DNA of 64,000 nucleotides from Diphasiastrum complanatum (lineage: Eukaryota; Streptophyta; Lycopodiopsida; Lycopodiales; Lycopodiaceae). The DNA lies in assembly GCA_029204225.1 (NCBI GenBank), contig CM055097.1, forward strand, positions 7,645,676 through 7,709,675, read 5' to 3'. Both the position numbers and the translations under genes were made by a program. Positions 46,051 to 58,639 of this stretch are shown here, piece by piece (position 1 is the first letter of the stretch; each line of letters begins with the position of its first letter). The notes under the pieces were generated by a model. It saw only the letters and a list, made by a program, of their open reading frames with translations. It searched no databases and was not told the DNA's origin.

Positions 46051-49000
46051 TTATACAATATTTCTTCACCTTTGACGATTTTTAGCTTCATTTAGTGTGA
46101 AGGAGCTTGGAGAAGTGGGCACATTCACTCCATGCTTGTGGAATTCTGTAACTCTTCAGAGGCATCGACCAAGCTGGATGCGCCATCCAATCTTAGTGAC
46201 AGGCGGGCTTCTAAGATGGCGGACCAGGAAGCAGTGGACGGTGAAATTTTTTTTCAAAGCATACAAATTTCCATTTTGTTACCTTTCTTGGTGTAACCTA
46301 ATACACATGAATAAAAGGAATCTGATTGATTAACGCCTTCAAACACTCTTGCCAGTTTGAAAACATCCTCAGTTGAAGTGATGATGATGTGATCTAATGC
46401 CTCTTTCTACTTTGTGGCCTTGTGGCACACAAACTAATAATTAAGATGAAAAAGAATTTCCAAGCAATTTGAGCCTTTAGGTAATGATTTCTTATTGAAT
46501 TTACTCCAATCCTCAAAATGGTAATGGCTCGTTGAGAGTGTTGTACACTTGATTATTCAAAATGATTTCATAGTTTCAAGCAACTATATTTTGAAAAGCC
46601 ATGCTATATTGTCCATGTAATGAGATTCAGGTTACTATAGGTATAGATTGATTATCATTAAATTTACTTCAGACTTCAAAATCAAGGGGAGATGGTGGGA
46701 GATCATGATGACCGTATAAGAGTGTTGTATAGTTGATTATTCAATATGATTTTATAGTTTCAAAGTAGATGAGATTTGTCAGCAACTCTATTTGGCACTA
46801 ATTGTCATGCTATCACTAAATAATGAGCTATTTTATGCATTCAAAATTTTATTATTTGCAATTGTTCTTGTTGAATATGTGATTGTTCTTCAATACAAAG
46901 CACCACAAGATATTTACAAGCAGGTTAGCAAACTAACATCAGTTTGGTACAAGGTCTGGCATCTTAGTGGCCTTCCTAGGTGTGGAAAGCTTGTAATTAG
47001 CCTCCTCTTGGACAACTCATTGCTACAAATCTTGGCCCAAGTTTCCATAGTTGCAACTTTGACCCAAATTAAAGTTGCAAGCTATATTCTTAACTCATGA
47101 CAAGGTCTAATTATGGTACTTTGTCTCGTGGTAACAAAGAAACGAATTAAAAAAGCAACACACTCTAAAAAAATCAACATACTTTTTAGCATCTCCGAAA
47201 TTGAAAAAGAAACATCTCAAGTTGGCGCACATTTTCTAAAATCTTCTCCAGCCAGACATAACATAATCTTTACAAATTTTCAAATAGTAAAATTTCACTT
47301 TTTTTTTAGTTTTGTCTTGTATATAATTTTCAAATACAATTAATTTCAAATTTCAATGTTCTAGTCATTACAGTCACTCTTTAACAAGTCAAATATGTGT
47401 AGTTTAAAAAAAAACTACCAAATAAGTTAATCTTAGAATTTTTAAACCGTTAAAATTACTTAAAATCGTAACTCTTTTTCTCAAGTTCAAATTCAAAGTT
47501 TGAAAATTTGACATTATTCTAATTTTTTTTAATGAATAAATTGTTCACATTTGAATATGTTTCAATAAGAATAAATTTAGAAATGAGATAAAAAAAAATG
47601 ATAGCTTATATTTTTCATATTTGTAAATTATAACAAAATAGACTTTTTTAAAAAATTTAACTTTTTTTTTGAAATTTAACGTTCACAATATTGGCATTTT
47701 TTCACTAAAATTCTTACTTCTTAGAAAAATGGGTGTCTAGGTCATTTCTCTTTTTTTTGGTCACTGTGTTTACCATCGTTAAGATCATGTGACAATATTA
47801 AAATCCAAAATTTCTCAAGCCTTTTGCTTAACCGTGTTTGAGTTATAATGATCGTATGCTCAAATTTCTACCATTTTTTGCAATAATATTGTATGATATC
47901 ATAATATATGGTGTACTACATACAATGTATGAACTAGAATTCTGTACATAATATGAATAATGAAAATCTTTATCGGTAATACAAAAAGTGAGCTTTACAT
48001 ATAGTGTGTGATTTGATCCTCTCCATGCATTTCGAATTGTATCCACGAACTTACTAGTCAATTTTTTGTATCAATTGTACATCAACATTTGAAATTTTTC
48101 CTTTTCACAAATATTTACTATAGTGTCAACCTTTTTTCAAATTTCAACTTTGAGAAACCAAGTAGAACATCTATTTTCAAAATCTTCAATTGCAAGTATT
48201 ATAATACAAAATTGAATATTAGATTTTTTATTGTTTTTAGGATTTAAATATGATAAGAATCTTCGAGTCTTTGATTTTCCAATGTTTGGTTCACATGAAT
48301 TAAGCTTACTGTCTCTTTTGACTTTAACATGGTATTTATGTAAGTTTGCTTTAGATTAAGAAAAGACTTGATTCAAAGATGTCTTTGGTTTGGTATTTCT
48401 TGTAAAACAAATGTGAAAAAAAAACATTTTTTTCTATTATGCACACCTCTACATGGAGTGTACAAATATGGACATTTAATAAGAATCATTACAATTAGTA
48501 TCAATGTACATCTTTGTATTTTTGTCATGTCTTTTGTTGTCTTCATGCTTTCTAACATCTTTGAAGATTGAGATATACTGCAACTGCATTCACATGTTGA
48601 TCTGACTTCTTGTTGTTGGCATTCTTCCCTTTTAATATTCTATAATCTTGAATATTTGCTCATCTCTTGCTTATCTACATCTGTCTTCAAGCATAGGTCT
48701 TTGGATAGCTTGAAGCCTAGATCCATGAAGAACTCAATAGATGACAAGTTTGAGTTTTTTAGAGAAAAACTCTTTATACGTAAAATAATCTAGGACTTAA
48801 GAGACACTCAGTGTGTATTTCCATTTTTTAACAATTTTTATTTCATGATTTACATGTAAGTTTTGTCATTATCATCTACATGGTACAGGCAATAGAGTGA
48901 GTCGAGACATGTATCTTGTAGCGGGGTCTGACATGCCATGTAGCAGAATCTCCAAAATACTGATGAACATATGTATTGTGTTTTTCTCTCTTTGTTAAAA

Positions 49001-50930
49001 GAGTTCATAGAGTGCTTCTTGGGTTGGTGTGTGTTCTCTCTTTCAGCTATTTTGTGCATCTGATTGATGCTTAGCTTGTGAGTTGGCTAACGTACACTAT
49101 ATGAAAGATCCATGGCAATGATCTACTACGGTTTTTTGGTAGCCACCTTGCACAACTGATTTTTACATCTTTCTTGGGGTTTCTCTCAATCTTTGTCTAT
49201 ATAAATGATCACCTCCCTCAGGTTGTCGTGCTCCTTGCTTTGTGCAGGAACTGACCACTCATCAATTGGTGCAGTATTGGCTGCAATTTTTTTTGTTTTT
49301 TTGAAAAATCTTTCAATACACCAGGAAAACTGAAAAATATATAATCTTCTCAAATTTCCGCCCAATAGATCCTTGTAAATTACTATGTCCACGTATTACT
49401 ATTCTTTGTAGGTCCTCTGCAATTTTAGTTGCACCAAATGGTTATCCATATAGTGAATCCTATGTCTAAAATAAAAGTTTTTCTTGAAAAAAATCCAAAA
49501 CTAGAATTTATCTAAAATTCTCCATGAATTTCTCAACTTTGATCATGCTGATTTCTTCCCTGAAGATGAAATTGAAGAAACTTTGCTATCACCTACCATA
49601 CGGACTGTCTATACCTTGTAGGGAGTCCTTCTCTTGAGGCTTCCTTCTGTGCTAACTTTCCTAGGAAAAATGCTCATTGTAAGCTCAACCAAATCGTGCA
49701 TATTTGCAACACTCTACCACTCTAATACCATGCTAAATTACTTAGGATCTAGTGTAGTATGTAGATCCATATCTCAAGCACCTCAAGCTCTCAAATTTGG
49801 CACAACAAAAGTTAATGAATAACAAGAAAACATTGTACATATAGCAAAAAAGCCCCAAACTGCATGGGCTCAACAAGGGTCATCTAGTTAAATCAACACC
49901 TTTCCAACTTATTGGGCCCAATATGGGCCATAACTGTTGATGAGCCCAGGACATGCCCATGAGCATAGCAAAAGACATCAAAAGCCTATCATTGTGGCTA
50001 CTTGGCTAATGGAAGTAGCCAGCTATGAGGCGACAGATAAGTCAATAGTGGATCATGTCCTGATTATTATTGAAAACAATAATCTAATTAATTGTACACT
50101 AAATACAGTACAGGTCATTAATAACTAAACCCATCCATGATGTGCCATCTTATTTCTGAGACTCTACTCTGGATCATTTAATCATAGCCTTATCCCAAGC
50201 CCGTCATAAACTAGATTTTGATGGTCATCTTTAGACTATCTTTTACAAAGGACCCACAAAAGTTCAACTATTCAATCTAGCTCATCTTGGAGTAGAAGAG
50301 AAATTGATATATGTAGGGGAGCATCTCATGTTAGGTGAGTTGAAAGACACAACATCTAGACGTAACATGTCATAGGTGTAAAAATACTCTTCACTCTTGA
50401 TCTTTAGTATTGACAAAGTATTGTGTTCTTCCATGAATCATGTATTATGTTAATAAAAGATAGAACTACAACAATATTAGTATAGAGGTACTAGAAGTAC
50501 AATAATAGAACTACTAAAAGTACAATTCACTAGCAGATAACTACTAGAAGTACAACAATACTAACATAGAACTAATATTAGAAGTACAATAGTATTGTAA
50601 AATAGTTAAAAGTAATAGCATGATGTACATTTTTAATCTAAAGTATAAAATCTAAATCTATTATTAAGTTATCATGTAATAAATCTAATTGAAGAGAATG
50701 TTATGCAAATATCTATTTCGAACTACCACCAACATCAACAATCTATGCACTTTTGACTATGAATGTTGAATATCACGTAGGCCACGTATGCCCCTAACTT
50801 GTTTGAATCTTTTAGCGGTAATTCTTTTTTTAAAAGGTTTCTTTTCCAACGGTCACAATTCACCCTTGTCTTATCCAACGATTGCTATTTTTTGCTTCAT
50901 AAACAAGGCAAATTATGGTTCCTTCTATGA
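46051..50930. other. Intergenic, AT-rich; no gene seen
   Basis: The first 200 bp may contain further decayed RPA1 sequence, but I could not align it. The rest has only short frames. About 50455-50590 holds degenerate repeats of the phrase ACTAGAAGTACAATA. A perfect-looking palindromic phrase GGCCCAATATGGGCC is near 49913. Confidence 0.45.
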
Positions 50931-50939
50931 AGTTTCACA

Positions 50940-51640
50940 CTAAGCTATATCTAAGCTATTTATAGACAATTATGCTTAGAACCATCTCCACCTCCTCTCT
51001 TTTCTCTTCTTCTTCTTCGTTATGTTCTCAGGTGTGACAACACCCAACTACAACGCCACGGTCGATTTTTCAAGCATTCCTTTAGGTATGAATGCGCACC
51101 ATATATGTTGTTCACCACGTTTTGTTATGATACTGAGTTTAGTTGTGTAGCGCAGACTACCATCGCATGAATAATCTACTTTGTAAGTAGTAATCAATGG
51201 TCTTTTTGATGATCGCTATAGCGGCTACACTGCCTAAATTTTTTTGCTACTTGACTGCTTTTTACAGCAGACTATCACGATTGATAGATACTATGCACTC
51301 ACAATTAGCATAAGTTTTTTTTATTGACAATCTAGCAGTGCTAATTTACATACATTTATCGTTGTTTAGGATTGAAGCATACCTCGATGACAGGTACTAC
51401 ACCTTTACCATATACATCTATAGACTAAACAAAGGAGTTGGATTTCTCTATCGTACTATGATAGATAGTATTGGAAATGGTTCATGACGAATAATGGTCT
51501 GTAGATGTCTCATATCTCTGGTTATAGCTTTAATGATATGAACTCATCTAAAACGTATTGTTGTGGTAATGCATGAAGAATTACATTATGGCATCTACAC
51601 AGGATAACACAACCATCTATATTCAGGTACGAGCTTTATC
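50940..51640 (+). repeat. Possible dispersed repeat family X, copy X2 (diverged)
   Basis: Near 51590 it reads ATGGCATCTACACAGG...ATCTATATTCAGGTA, similar to ATGGCTTCCTCACAGG...ATCTCTATTCAGGTT at 59987-60028 in X3. A CTTCTTCTTCGTTATG stretch at the left parallels CTCTTCCTCTTCGTCATG at 58769. Similarity is patchy and was judged by eye. Confidence 0.35.
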
Positions 51641-52380
51641 TATGTTATTGAGAAGTATCATCACTTAGACAAAGCATAAACGTTATTAAGCAAGAGTCTT
51701 CTTCAAATCTTCGTTAACATCTTATTATTTTTGAACTATGAAATTTAACCACCCCTTTCAATTATTGAAACAATAAATCAATGTTTGAAAAGTAAAACAC
51801 ACGTGCTCAAGCGCGCGTGCACACACACAAATAATCATGGAATGCTTTCTACCTATGTCCCCAACACAAGTGTCGCATAGAATTACTACAACCACAAAAG
51901 TCTTTGGAGATAAGTTAAAACCCTAGGACATGAATGTAAGAAAATGCACTTTGTCTATCTAAATTTCCATATTTATATTCCACTTTTAAATTTATTATGC
52001 AATGTCTTCACACTTCTTGTTAATTTAAATCAGTCCCCTTCAAGAATACATTTTAACTAGCTTCAACATTAAGATTCAAGCAAATATCCACACGATGCAT
52101 TCTCGAAGACTTTATGTTGAATGATCAACAAAAGAACAAATGAAGCTAGTAAAAATTGCACTGCATGGGGAAAACAAGCCACTTGCATCCATCCGCAAAT
52201 ATCTGGATTCAGATTTGGTAGGAGATAGAAAGCTTGCTAAACAACAACAACATGATACAACGAAGTTAAACCCATTAAGTTGATTGTCTAGGAAAGAGGT
52301 ACAATGGCAACTTTAGTGATGATATGCAATCCACCTTTTAGCTTGATAGTTCACCTTTAAAATGTAAATCCTAAAATAGA
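51641..52380. other. Intergenic; no gene seen
   Basis: Short frames only; a small CA-rich tract near 51812-51830. Confidence 0.5.
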
Positions 52381-52590
52381 GCTCCAATAGTGATTCTAGT
52401 TTCGATTTGCTCCTACCAAACATATGATGGCTTTCAATCTCTAATTTCGGCTCCAATAGTGATTCTAGTTTCTATTCGCTCCTGGCAAACAATAAAGCTT
52501 TCAATCTCTACTTTTGTCTCCGATAGTGATTCTAGTTTCAATCTGCTCATGCCAAACAATATTGCTTTCAAACTCTAATTTCGGCTCAAA
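52381..52590. repeat. About 67-bp tandem repeat, three copies
   Basis: GCTCCAATAGTGATTCTAG (third copy CTCCGATAG...) starts near 52381, 52450 and 52516. Each copy continues with TTTC, ATTTGCTCCT-like, CCAAACA and CTTTCAATCTCTAATTTCGG. It lies about 300-500 bp upstream of the PDX1 TATA-like box. Confidence 0.85.
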
Positions 52591-52858
52591 TGAACATACT
52601 ATCTTAAGAGAAAACTACTTCAAACCACTGATTCCCAAATGGTTTGTTCTCCAAAAGCCCAAAGAAATCATGACTTGTATACACCCTAGAATCCAAGATA
52701 ACAAAGTAACAAAGAAAGGCGTTTGAAAAGATCAAATGATAAAGATAAAAGATGAGGGGATGAATATGGCCACGTTGGAAGCTAATGGCTTTACATAAAA
52801 AGGAAAAGGCAAAGAAAAATAGCACTGCCTTTACTTTGAAGGCAATATCTGATCAGCC

Positions 52859-52868
52859 TTTATATATT
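52859..52868 (+). promoter_or_regulatory. Probable TATA box of PDX1
   Basis: TTTATATATT, in otherwise mixed-composition sequence about 285 bp before the PDX1 start codon. This would give a 5' UTR of roughly 250 bp. No transcript evidence is available. Confidence 0.5.
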
Positions 52869-53148
52869 CTGTACCCAGCTTTGGCTACCGTGTACTTGTG
52901 CTCAAGGCGGTGCTGCTGCAGCTATGGTGATGCTGCCTGCTCCATAACTCTCGAAGTCTCTCGACTCTACTCTGAAAGCATATATCTTCTCCCTTTTGTA
53001 GATCATAAGTCTTCCTGTTGCCTACTCTTTCCTGAATCCTCTTGTCTGCAGCAATAGCCGGTATATCTGCTCAATTGCTTGCAATACTGTTAGTGGGTGC
53101 TGGATCGTTACTGGGTTCTGTGAAGGATCAAAGCTTTGAAGGGAAAAG

Positions 53149-54075
53149 ATGGCGAGTACTGGAGTTGTGGCTGTATACGGAAATGGGGCAATCACTGATC
53201 ACAAGAAGTCTTCGTATGCAGTGAAGGTGGGTCTTGCTCAAATGCTGAGAGGGGGAGTGATCATGGATGTTGTGAATGCAGATCAGGCTAGAATAGCTGA
53301 GGAAGCCGGGGCTGTGGCTGTTATGGCTTTGGAGCGCGTCCCTGCTGATATCAGGTCTCAAGGAGGGGTTGCGAGAATGACCGATCCAGGTCTTATTAAG
53401 GAAATAAAAAAGGCTGTGACGATTCCTGTCATGGCTAAGGTTAGAATTGGCCATTTTGTGGAAGCGCAGATTTTAGAGGCGATCGGAGTGGATTTTATCG
53501 ACGAGAGCGAGGTTCTGACTCCTGCCGATGATGCTAATCACATCAACAAACATAATTATCACATTCCTTTTGTTTGCGGCTGCAGAAACTTGGGTGAAGC
53601 TTTACGACGCATTGCTGAAGGGTCAGCCATGATCAGGACAAAGGGTGAGGCAGGAACTGGCAACGTTATTGAAGCTGTGCGCCATGTGAGAGCTGTGTTG
53701 GGCGATATCAGACGCTTGCAAAGCCTGGACGATGACGAAGTCTTCACCTTTGCAAAGCAGATAGCTGCTCCTTACGAACTGGTGAGGCAAACCAAGCAAC
53801 TGGGCAGGCTTCCCGTGGTGAACTTTGCTGCAGGAGGGGTGGCCACGCCAGCTGATGCAGCCTTGATGATGCAGCTAGGCTGCGACGGCGTCTTCGTTGG
53901 ATCTGGAATCTTCAAGAGTGGAGATCCAGCAAAAAGAGCGAGGGCCATAGTAACTGCTGTCACACATTACAACGATCCTGATATTTTGGCTGAGGTTAGC
54001 TCTGGTTTGGGTGAGGCAATGGTTGGAATCAACCTGAGCGAGAAGGTGGAGCGATTTGCAAGCAGATCGGAGTAA
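53149..54075 (+). CDS. PDX1: PDX1, pyridoxal 5'-phosphate synthase subunit
   Basis: PDX1 makes the B6 coenzyme pyridoxal 5'-phosphate from ribose 5-phosphate, glyceraldehyde 3-phosphate and ammonia supplied by the glutaminase partner PDX2, in the cytosol as a dodecamer. The 308-codon frame is complete and intronless; Arabidopsis PDX1 genes also lack introns. The ATG at 53149 is in good context (AAAAGATGGCG). Key residues are present: Asp40 ([19 protein letters not shown]), catalytic Lys97 ([11 protein letters not shown]), second Lys165 ([12 protein letters not shown]) and the phosphate-binding glycines ([21 protein letters not shown]). Length and sequence look fully functional. The B6-synthase partner PDX2 is not in the window. 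Confidence 0.98.
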   Translation: MASTGVVAVYGNGAITDHKKSSYAVKVGLAQMLRGGVIMDVVNADQARIAEEAGAVAVMALERVPADIRSQGGVARMTDPGLIKEIKKAVTIPVMAKVRIGHFVEAQILEAIGVDFIDESEVLTPADDANHINKHNYHIPFVCGCRNLGEALRRIAEGSAMIRTKGEAGTGNVIEAVRHVRAVLGDIRRLQSLDDDEVFTFAKQIAAPYELVRQTKQLGRLPVVNFAAGGVATPADAALMMQLGCDGVFVGSGIFKSGDPAKRARAIVTAVTHYNDPDILAEVSSGLGEAMVGINLSEKVERFASRSE

Positions 54076-54966
54076 GCAAAACCTGATATTATCAGCTAAG
54101 ACAAATTTGTTCAATTGTCCATTCCAACTCTCCAAGCTTTGGATCAGTGCTGCCAAAAATTAGACAAATAACTATAGGCCAATTGATTCGATTGGCACTT
54201 CGCCCTACAGTTTTACTTTGTAAAAATCCATTGGGTTCAGTCGTAGATTTCAACTTTACTGGTTTTTATCTACTCTAGTGCTGTACTGCTTTCAGTGACG
54301 TGTTGTAAGTATTTTATAAGGTTGGATTCAAAACAATTTGCAAGCACTTTAGTCTTTAGTGGACTCACCATGTCTTGGCTTCATAAATTTTTGTGGATTC
54401 AGCATGTCTTGGCTTCATCAACACTTTTTGGTCGCTTCAAGTGTCCGAATTTCATGTCAAATTTCAGGTTTTTATGGTAGTCCAACTTATCTGATGAAGA
54501 ATTTGCTGTATTTGGCTATGGGTCATTGAGAGAGGTGCACAGTTGTATTGCTGTAAGTTGAGTGGAATCTAAATTGGCATGTGGGTGCACTCATGTAGTT
54601 CGATCTAGGTTTGATTCCTCTTGCCTTCTGGATGGAGGTCTCCAGAGTCTAGTTGTTAGCATTGGGGTGTATGAGGCAAGTTCTCGGGTGCTTTTTAGCT
54701 TTGCCCCCATAGCATGGATGATTCTCTCAAAGCTGATGTGCCTCTTCCAGGTGAGTTTTGAGTCTAAATATGCATTTTTTTCACCCTTTCAATTGCAAGC
54801 CCCTGTTTTTCATTTTTTTTCACCCTTTTACCTTGAATGTAATTTTCCAACAGGCTCAGCCAAGGTGCTTGTCATCTTTCAAATCACCTTGTTTTTATTT
54901 TTGCAAGGATAGTTGGCCACATCACACTTAAATGACATGACATTGAGTGATTGGTCGCCAAATTGA
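54076..54966. other. PDX1 3' region and intergenic; no gene seen
   Basis: Holds the PDX1 3' UTR and unassigned sequence. CATGTCTTGGCTTCAT is repeated about 40 bp apart (near 54369 and 54404). A 116-codon plus-strand frame (54562-54912) shows no known motif. Confidence 0.5.
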
Positions 54967-54967
54967 A

Positions 54968-55072
<105 letters not shown>

Positions 55073-55399
55073 GTTTCACAAGTTTCAGTAGTTGTGCTTT
55101 TATTCATCACATTTGTCCTTGCAAGGCTGGGATTTTAAATGTGCTAGTGTTTACTGCTTTTATTTTTTGTTGCGGTTGTGTTCATTCATGAACTATGTTT
55201 GGAGCCATTCAAACAAAGTCTTGCATTCATTCAATTTGTGGTTTTTGGTTTGAGAACGAAGCAATTCTACTTAAACTGCACATTGATAAAATCCCATTAT
55301 TATTGTAACAATCTTTAGAGAGCCACTAGTGTGTTAAATATATGATCAGTCCATCCAACAAATTATGTTATCTAATCTCATGATGTCAATGATGGGATG

Positions 55400-55590
55400 T
55401 GCCTCATGACCCATGCTCATCCAGAGATTGAGAGATCTTGGCTTCTCTACCGATACCATATTGGCTGTCATGGCATTGTATGAGGAAGTTTGGGATTGCT
55501 TCAAATTTGAGGAGGGTCTTTTTGAGAAAGTCATGAGTACTACTACGGTGAAGCAAGGTTGTTCCCCCTCCCCCAGAGGACCCACGGATG
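55400..55590 (+). pseudogene. LINE (non-LTR) reverse transcriptase fragment
   Basis: Plus-strand frame reads LRDLGFSTDTILAVMALYEE and then STTTVKQGCSPSP. This resembles the RT stretch of plant LINEs, where the family motif is xGVKQGCPLSP. Only about 60 codons are recognisable; the sequence diverges after SPSP and no 5' or 3' end or poly-A tail is evident. Confidence 0.7.
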
Positions 55591-56782
55591 GTGAAAGTGA
55601 AGCAGCAACTGATGTACTCTGAATGGAAAGAAGAGCTGCATTGTCAGCCTTTGGCCAAAATCTCAAGTTCCCATGATATTCCTCAAAACTCGTTTTCCTA
55701 GTTTCCAATGCTCCTTCTCCATATGCACTTGACATGCATCGTTGACTCGTGAAAGATATGTGGAATCTTACTTTACATGTACAATTATTGTTGGTCATAA
55801 GTTGTTGAGAATGCTTGGTGTGCTCTTTTTATTCACATATATAGATTGATATCTTGTAGAGCTACAAAGTTGGTAGATGCTAGATTGAAAATGATAATAT
55901 CAATGTTAGTAAATGCTTAGGACAAATTGTTGAAAATGACCTTTTTTTAGATCATTTGCTTAGCTCAGTTAAGGTTTGTTGATTTAATTAGGTGGTCGAC
56001 AAGGAGGTTAGTCAGGTGCAAGTTTAAATTGCTCCCAAGAGATTTGAGAATGAAATTTCACAAGGTAAAAATTGGAAAAAGGATTGAATATATGTTTGTT
56101 TGAGGGCTTTGCTATTATGGAATTGTGAAAGGTGAGTATTCATGGCATGTGGTGACGTGTGTCCAATCTAATACACAATCTAATACACAGTACAGTACAC
56201 TCGACTAATCCAAGAGAAATTTACAAAATTACTTCACGTTGACTTCATCAATGAGATCAAGCATGCTTTGTGAGTTTTTTTCCATTTTGGTAGTCTTGAA
56301 GAAGATTGAGAATCTATTTCAACTTTAAATAGTTCAATGTTGTGACCCACAAGGACATTTTCTCATGCCTTCCATAAAAAATGTGCTTGAATGCATACTA
56401 GGATAGGATGCCCATAATTCTAAAAACAATCTTAATGATTACAACCAAGTGCCATAGAGGATCAATATCAAATGACGTTGTCCATTGAATGGGATATCTA
56501 GACCCTATGCAATGCTCTTAGCATTTTTCATTATTTATAATAATATGCCTAGGATTTTTTGTAGATTTTGTTGGAGCATTTTTAGACAGCCTATGTATGC
56601 ACTCACTCGAGCAAGCATTTGTGTCATCTTGAAAATGTGTTACGCATAGTGTCTTGTATTAGATATTAGTTAATCCAAATAAGGGACGATTAATGGTTGT
56701 GCATGGCATGGCCAGGTTGTTTCCTAGCACGACATTGTGATTCATTTTGAGAAGATAAAGCGAGTTGTAGATTCATTGTATG
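55591..56782. other. Intergenic; no gene seen
   Basis: Short frames only, no repeats of note. Confidence 0.5.
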
Positions 56783-57161
56783 CTTTTATGAGGGCTCCCC
56801 ATAATTTTAACACCTTGACGCACCTTGGCACGCGCCAGGGTGCATCAGGGTGCGCCAGCCAAAAGGGCGTCGGCGGGCGCCGGGCAGCGCCCAGCCAGGT
56901 GGCGCCGGGCAGTGGCGTCGGGCAAGAGGTGGGTGGCGCCGGGGAGGTGGCGCTGGGCAGCTTCACACCCATCTGCACACATGTGAGTAAGCAGGTGGGT
57001 TCACTTATATATAGGTACTGGTTTATCCCAAAGATTTGGTTATGGGGGTGCCCGACACATGGCACCAAGGCAACCACTTTCAAAAAAAAAAAATCTCTAC
57101 CTGGCCCACCCTGACGCGTGCCAGCACCCGTCAAGGTGCATAAGAGAAGGCCTTTTATGAG
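56783..57161. mobile_element. GC-rich TIR element, probably Mutator-like and non-autonomous
   Basis: A 10-bp direct repeat CTTTTATGAG flanks the segment (56783-56792 and 57152-57161). Inside, CACCTTGACG (56811) is mirrored by CGTCAAGGTG (ending 57138), and the inverted arms extend about 38 bp with roughly 80% match (TTGGCACGCGCCAGGGTG against CTGGCACGCGTCAGGGTG). The interior is strikingly GC-rich with GGCGCCGGGCAG-type repeats, unlike its AT-rich surroundings. A 9-11-bp target duplication plus terminal inverted repeats fits Mutator-like elements. The open frames on both strands look like by-products of composition. Confidence 0.65.
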
Positions 57162-58117
57162 ATTGATTTGAATTTATAGAGTTTCTCACTATTTAACACA
57201 TGATTAATCCAAGATCCTAAGAAAACTCATTTTCATAATGTATATATCATAGTACATTCTATAATTTATATCATAAAAAGTAATATATTGTTCACTTTTG
57301 ATTGTTTAGTTTTTTTGGTGTATGTACCTTTTTTGTTTATACAATGTACTTCACATTTTTAACAAATAACTCAATTTTTAACATACTTTCGAATTGTATC
57401 TTTTATTTTGAAATCAAAGAGCTATTTGTCTAGTTTTCAATGAGTAACATAATGTCCGTACATTGTTTTTGAATTGTCAAAAACATAACAAGTTTATAAA
57501 ATATATTATTCTTGAATTGACTCATGTTGTTATTTCACGCTATCTATTTTGTTTAATATGTTTCTATTATAGATATTTTTTTAGAATATTAAATATATTC
57601 ATATTGTACTTATTAACGTTAAATTGTTTATGTAAATATTTATCAAAAAATACCTTAGAGTTGGCTTTATTTGTGATTTGACCACATTTGTCTCTTTAAA
57701 ATTTGATAAAAATATGAAAAAATAAGTACTTTATGCATTTGTTAGATCTTAAAAATAAATTTAATCAATGAGTCATCACTAAAAATGAAACTAATTTTTT
57801 TATAATATTATGTTGTTTTGAGATATATATTTGTTTAAAAGTTAGTTGTTTAGTTGTTATATTAGTACTTTTGGCATAAAGCCAGTGGAAAGTGGCAATT
57901 TTCTTCCCAAAAATTCATAAAACAAAGATTATGCCTTTCCTCTGTGAAATTTTGCATTTTTATTTTTGCTTATGATTTCACTTTTGCTTTCACTTTTGAG
58001 ATTGAAAAACTCAAGAAAGAACTTGTACTCAATTGTTCTCAACTATTTAGTACAAAGATAATGTTTTCAAATTGAAGATTTTAGCATCAAAAGAAAGCAT
58101 CACAATAACCTTCTGGA
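57162..58117. other. AT-rich intergenic; no gene seen
   Basis: Very AT-rich (57180-57850); only short frames. Confidence 0.5.
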
Positions 58118-58231
58118 GACTTTAAGAAATGCTTCTTGGTTTCCAAGGGGAGGCTCGAACCTGGGACCAAAGAAACTTTGGATGCCAAGCCAACCAACTG
58201 AGCCAACCCCGTTGGGTGACTTTAAGAAATG
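58118..58231 (-). mobile_element. 86-bp tRNA-derived insertion (mini-SINE) with 14-bp target duplication
   Basis: GACTTTAAGAAATG occurs exactly at 58118-58131 and 58218-58231. The 86-bp insert between (58132-58217), read on the minus strand, holds TGGCTCAGTTGG (RNA polymerase III A box) and GGTTCGAGCC (B box) with tRNA-like spacing. It has a perfect hairpin CCAAAG-TTT-CTTTGG where an anticodon stem would lie, and ends in another perfect hairpin CTTGG-AAA-CCAAG. It does not fold as a normal tRNA (no 7-nt anticodon loop, poor T stem). The long target duplication implies LINE-driven retroposition. There is no obvious poly-A or poly-T tail. Confidence 0.8.
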
Positions 58232-58445
58232 ACATTATTAATCTCGTAAACTAGTAGAAAAACTTGAAAATTTGATTATTCCAAAATGTTTTCTATAGTG
58301 TAATTAAATTTTGAAATTTATTTCTGATAGTTAGACTAACTGACCCATTTATAAGCTTAATGATAATATTGTTGTTGGTTTGACATTTTTTCTTTGCACA
58401 CATCACGATGATATTGCAAGATTGACATATTAAATCATATTTGCC

Positions 58446-58448
<3 letters not shown>

Positions 58449-58503
<55 letters not shown>
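58449..58503. repeat. (CT)n microsatellite
   Basis: About 27 CT units, 150 bp before repeat copy X3. Confidence 0.98.
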
Positions 58504-58506
<3 letters not shown>

Positions 58507-58639
58507 GAACGATACTCATTTCTACCTGATTACGCCTCATTGGTTTATTTACGTTTGATGCTAGCTGGTTAATAAGTCATCTTAGGCCATTGTATAGGCC
58601 AAAATAATGGCTTGGTTTTAAATTTAAAACGGTCATGAT

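Noticed and set aside
46097-46333. Small gene after the RPA1 fragment
   Set aside because: 78-codon frame with no motif; possibly further decayed RPA1 sequence, but it could not be aligned with confidence.
55346-55798. 150-codon minus-strand open frame
   Set aside because: It is antisense to the LINE RT remnant and shows no protein-family motif.
56737-57134. Overlapping open frames of about 125-130 codons on both strands
   Set aside because: They arise from the GC-rich repeat interior of the TIR element; neither has a conserved motif.
58132-58217. Functional tRNA gene on the minus strand
   Set aside because: A and B boxes are present, but the anticodon arm has no 7-nt loop, the T stem does not pair and the segment is bounded by target duplications.
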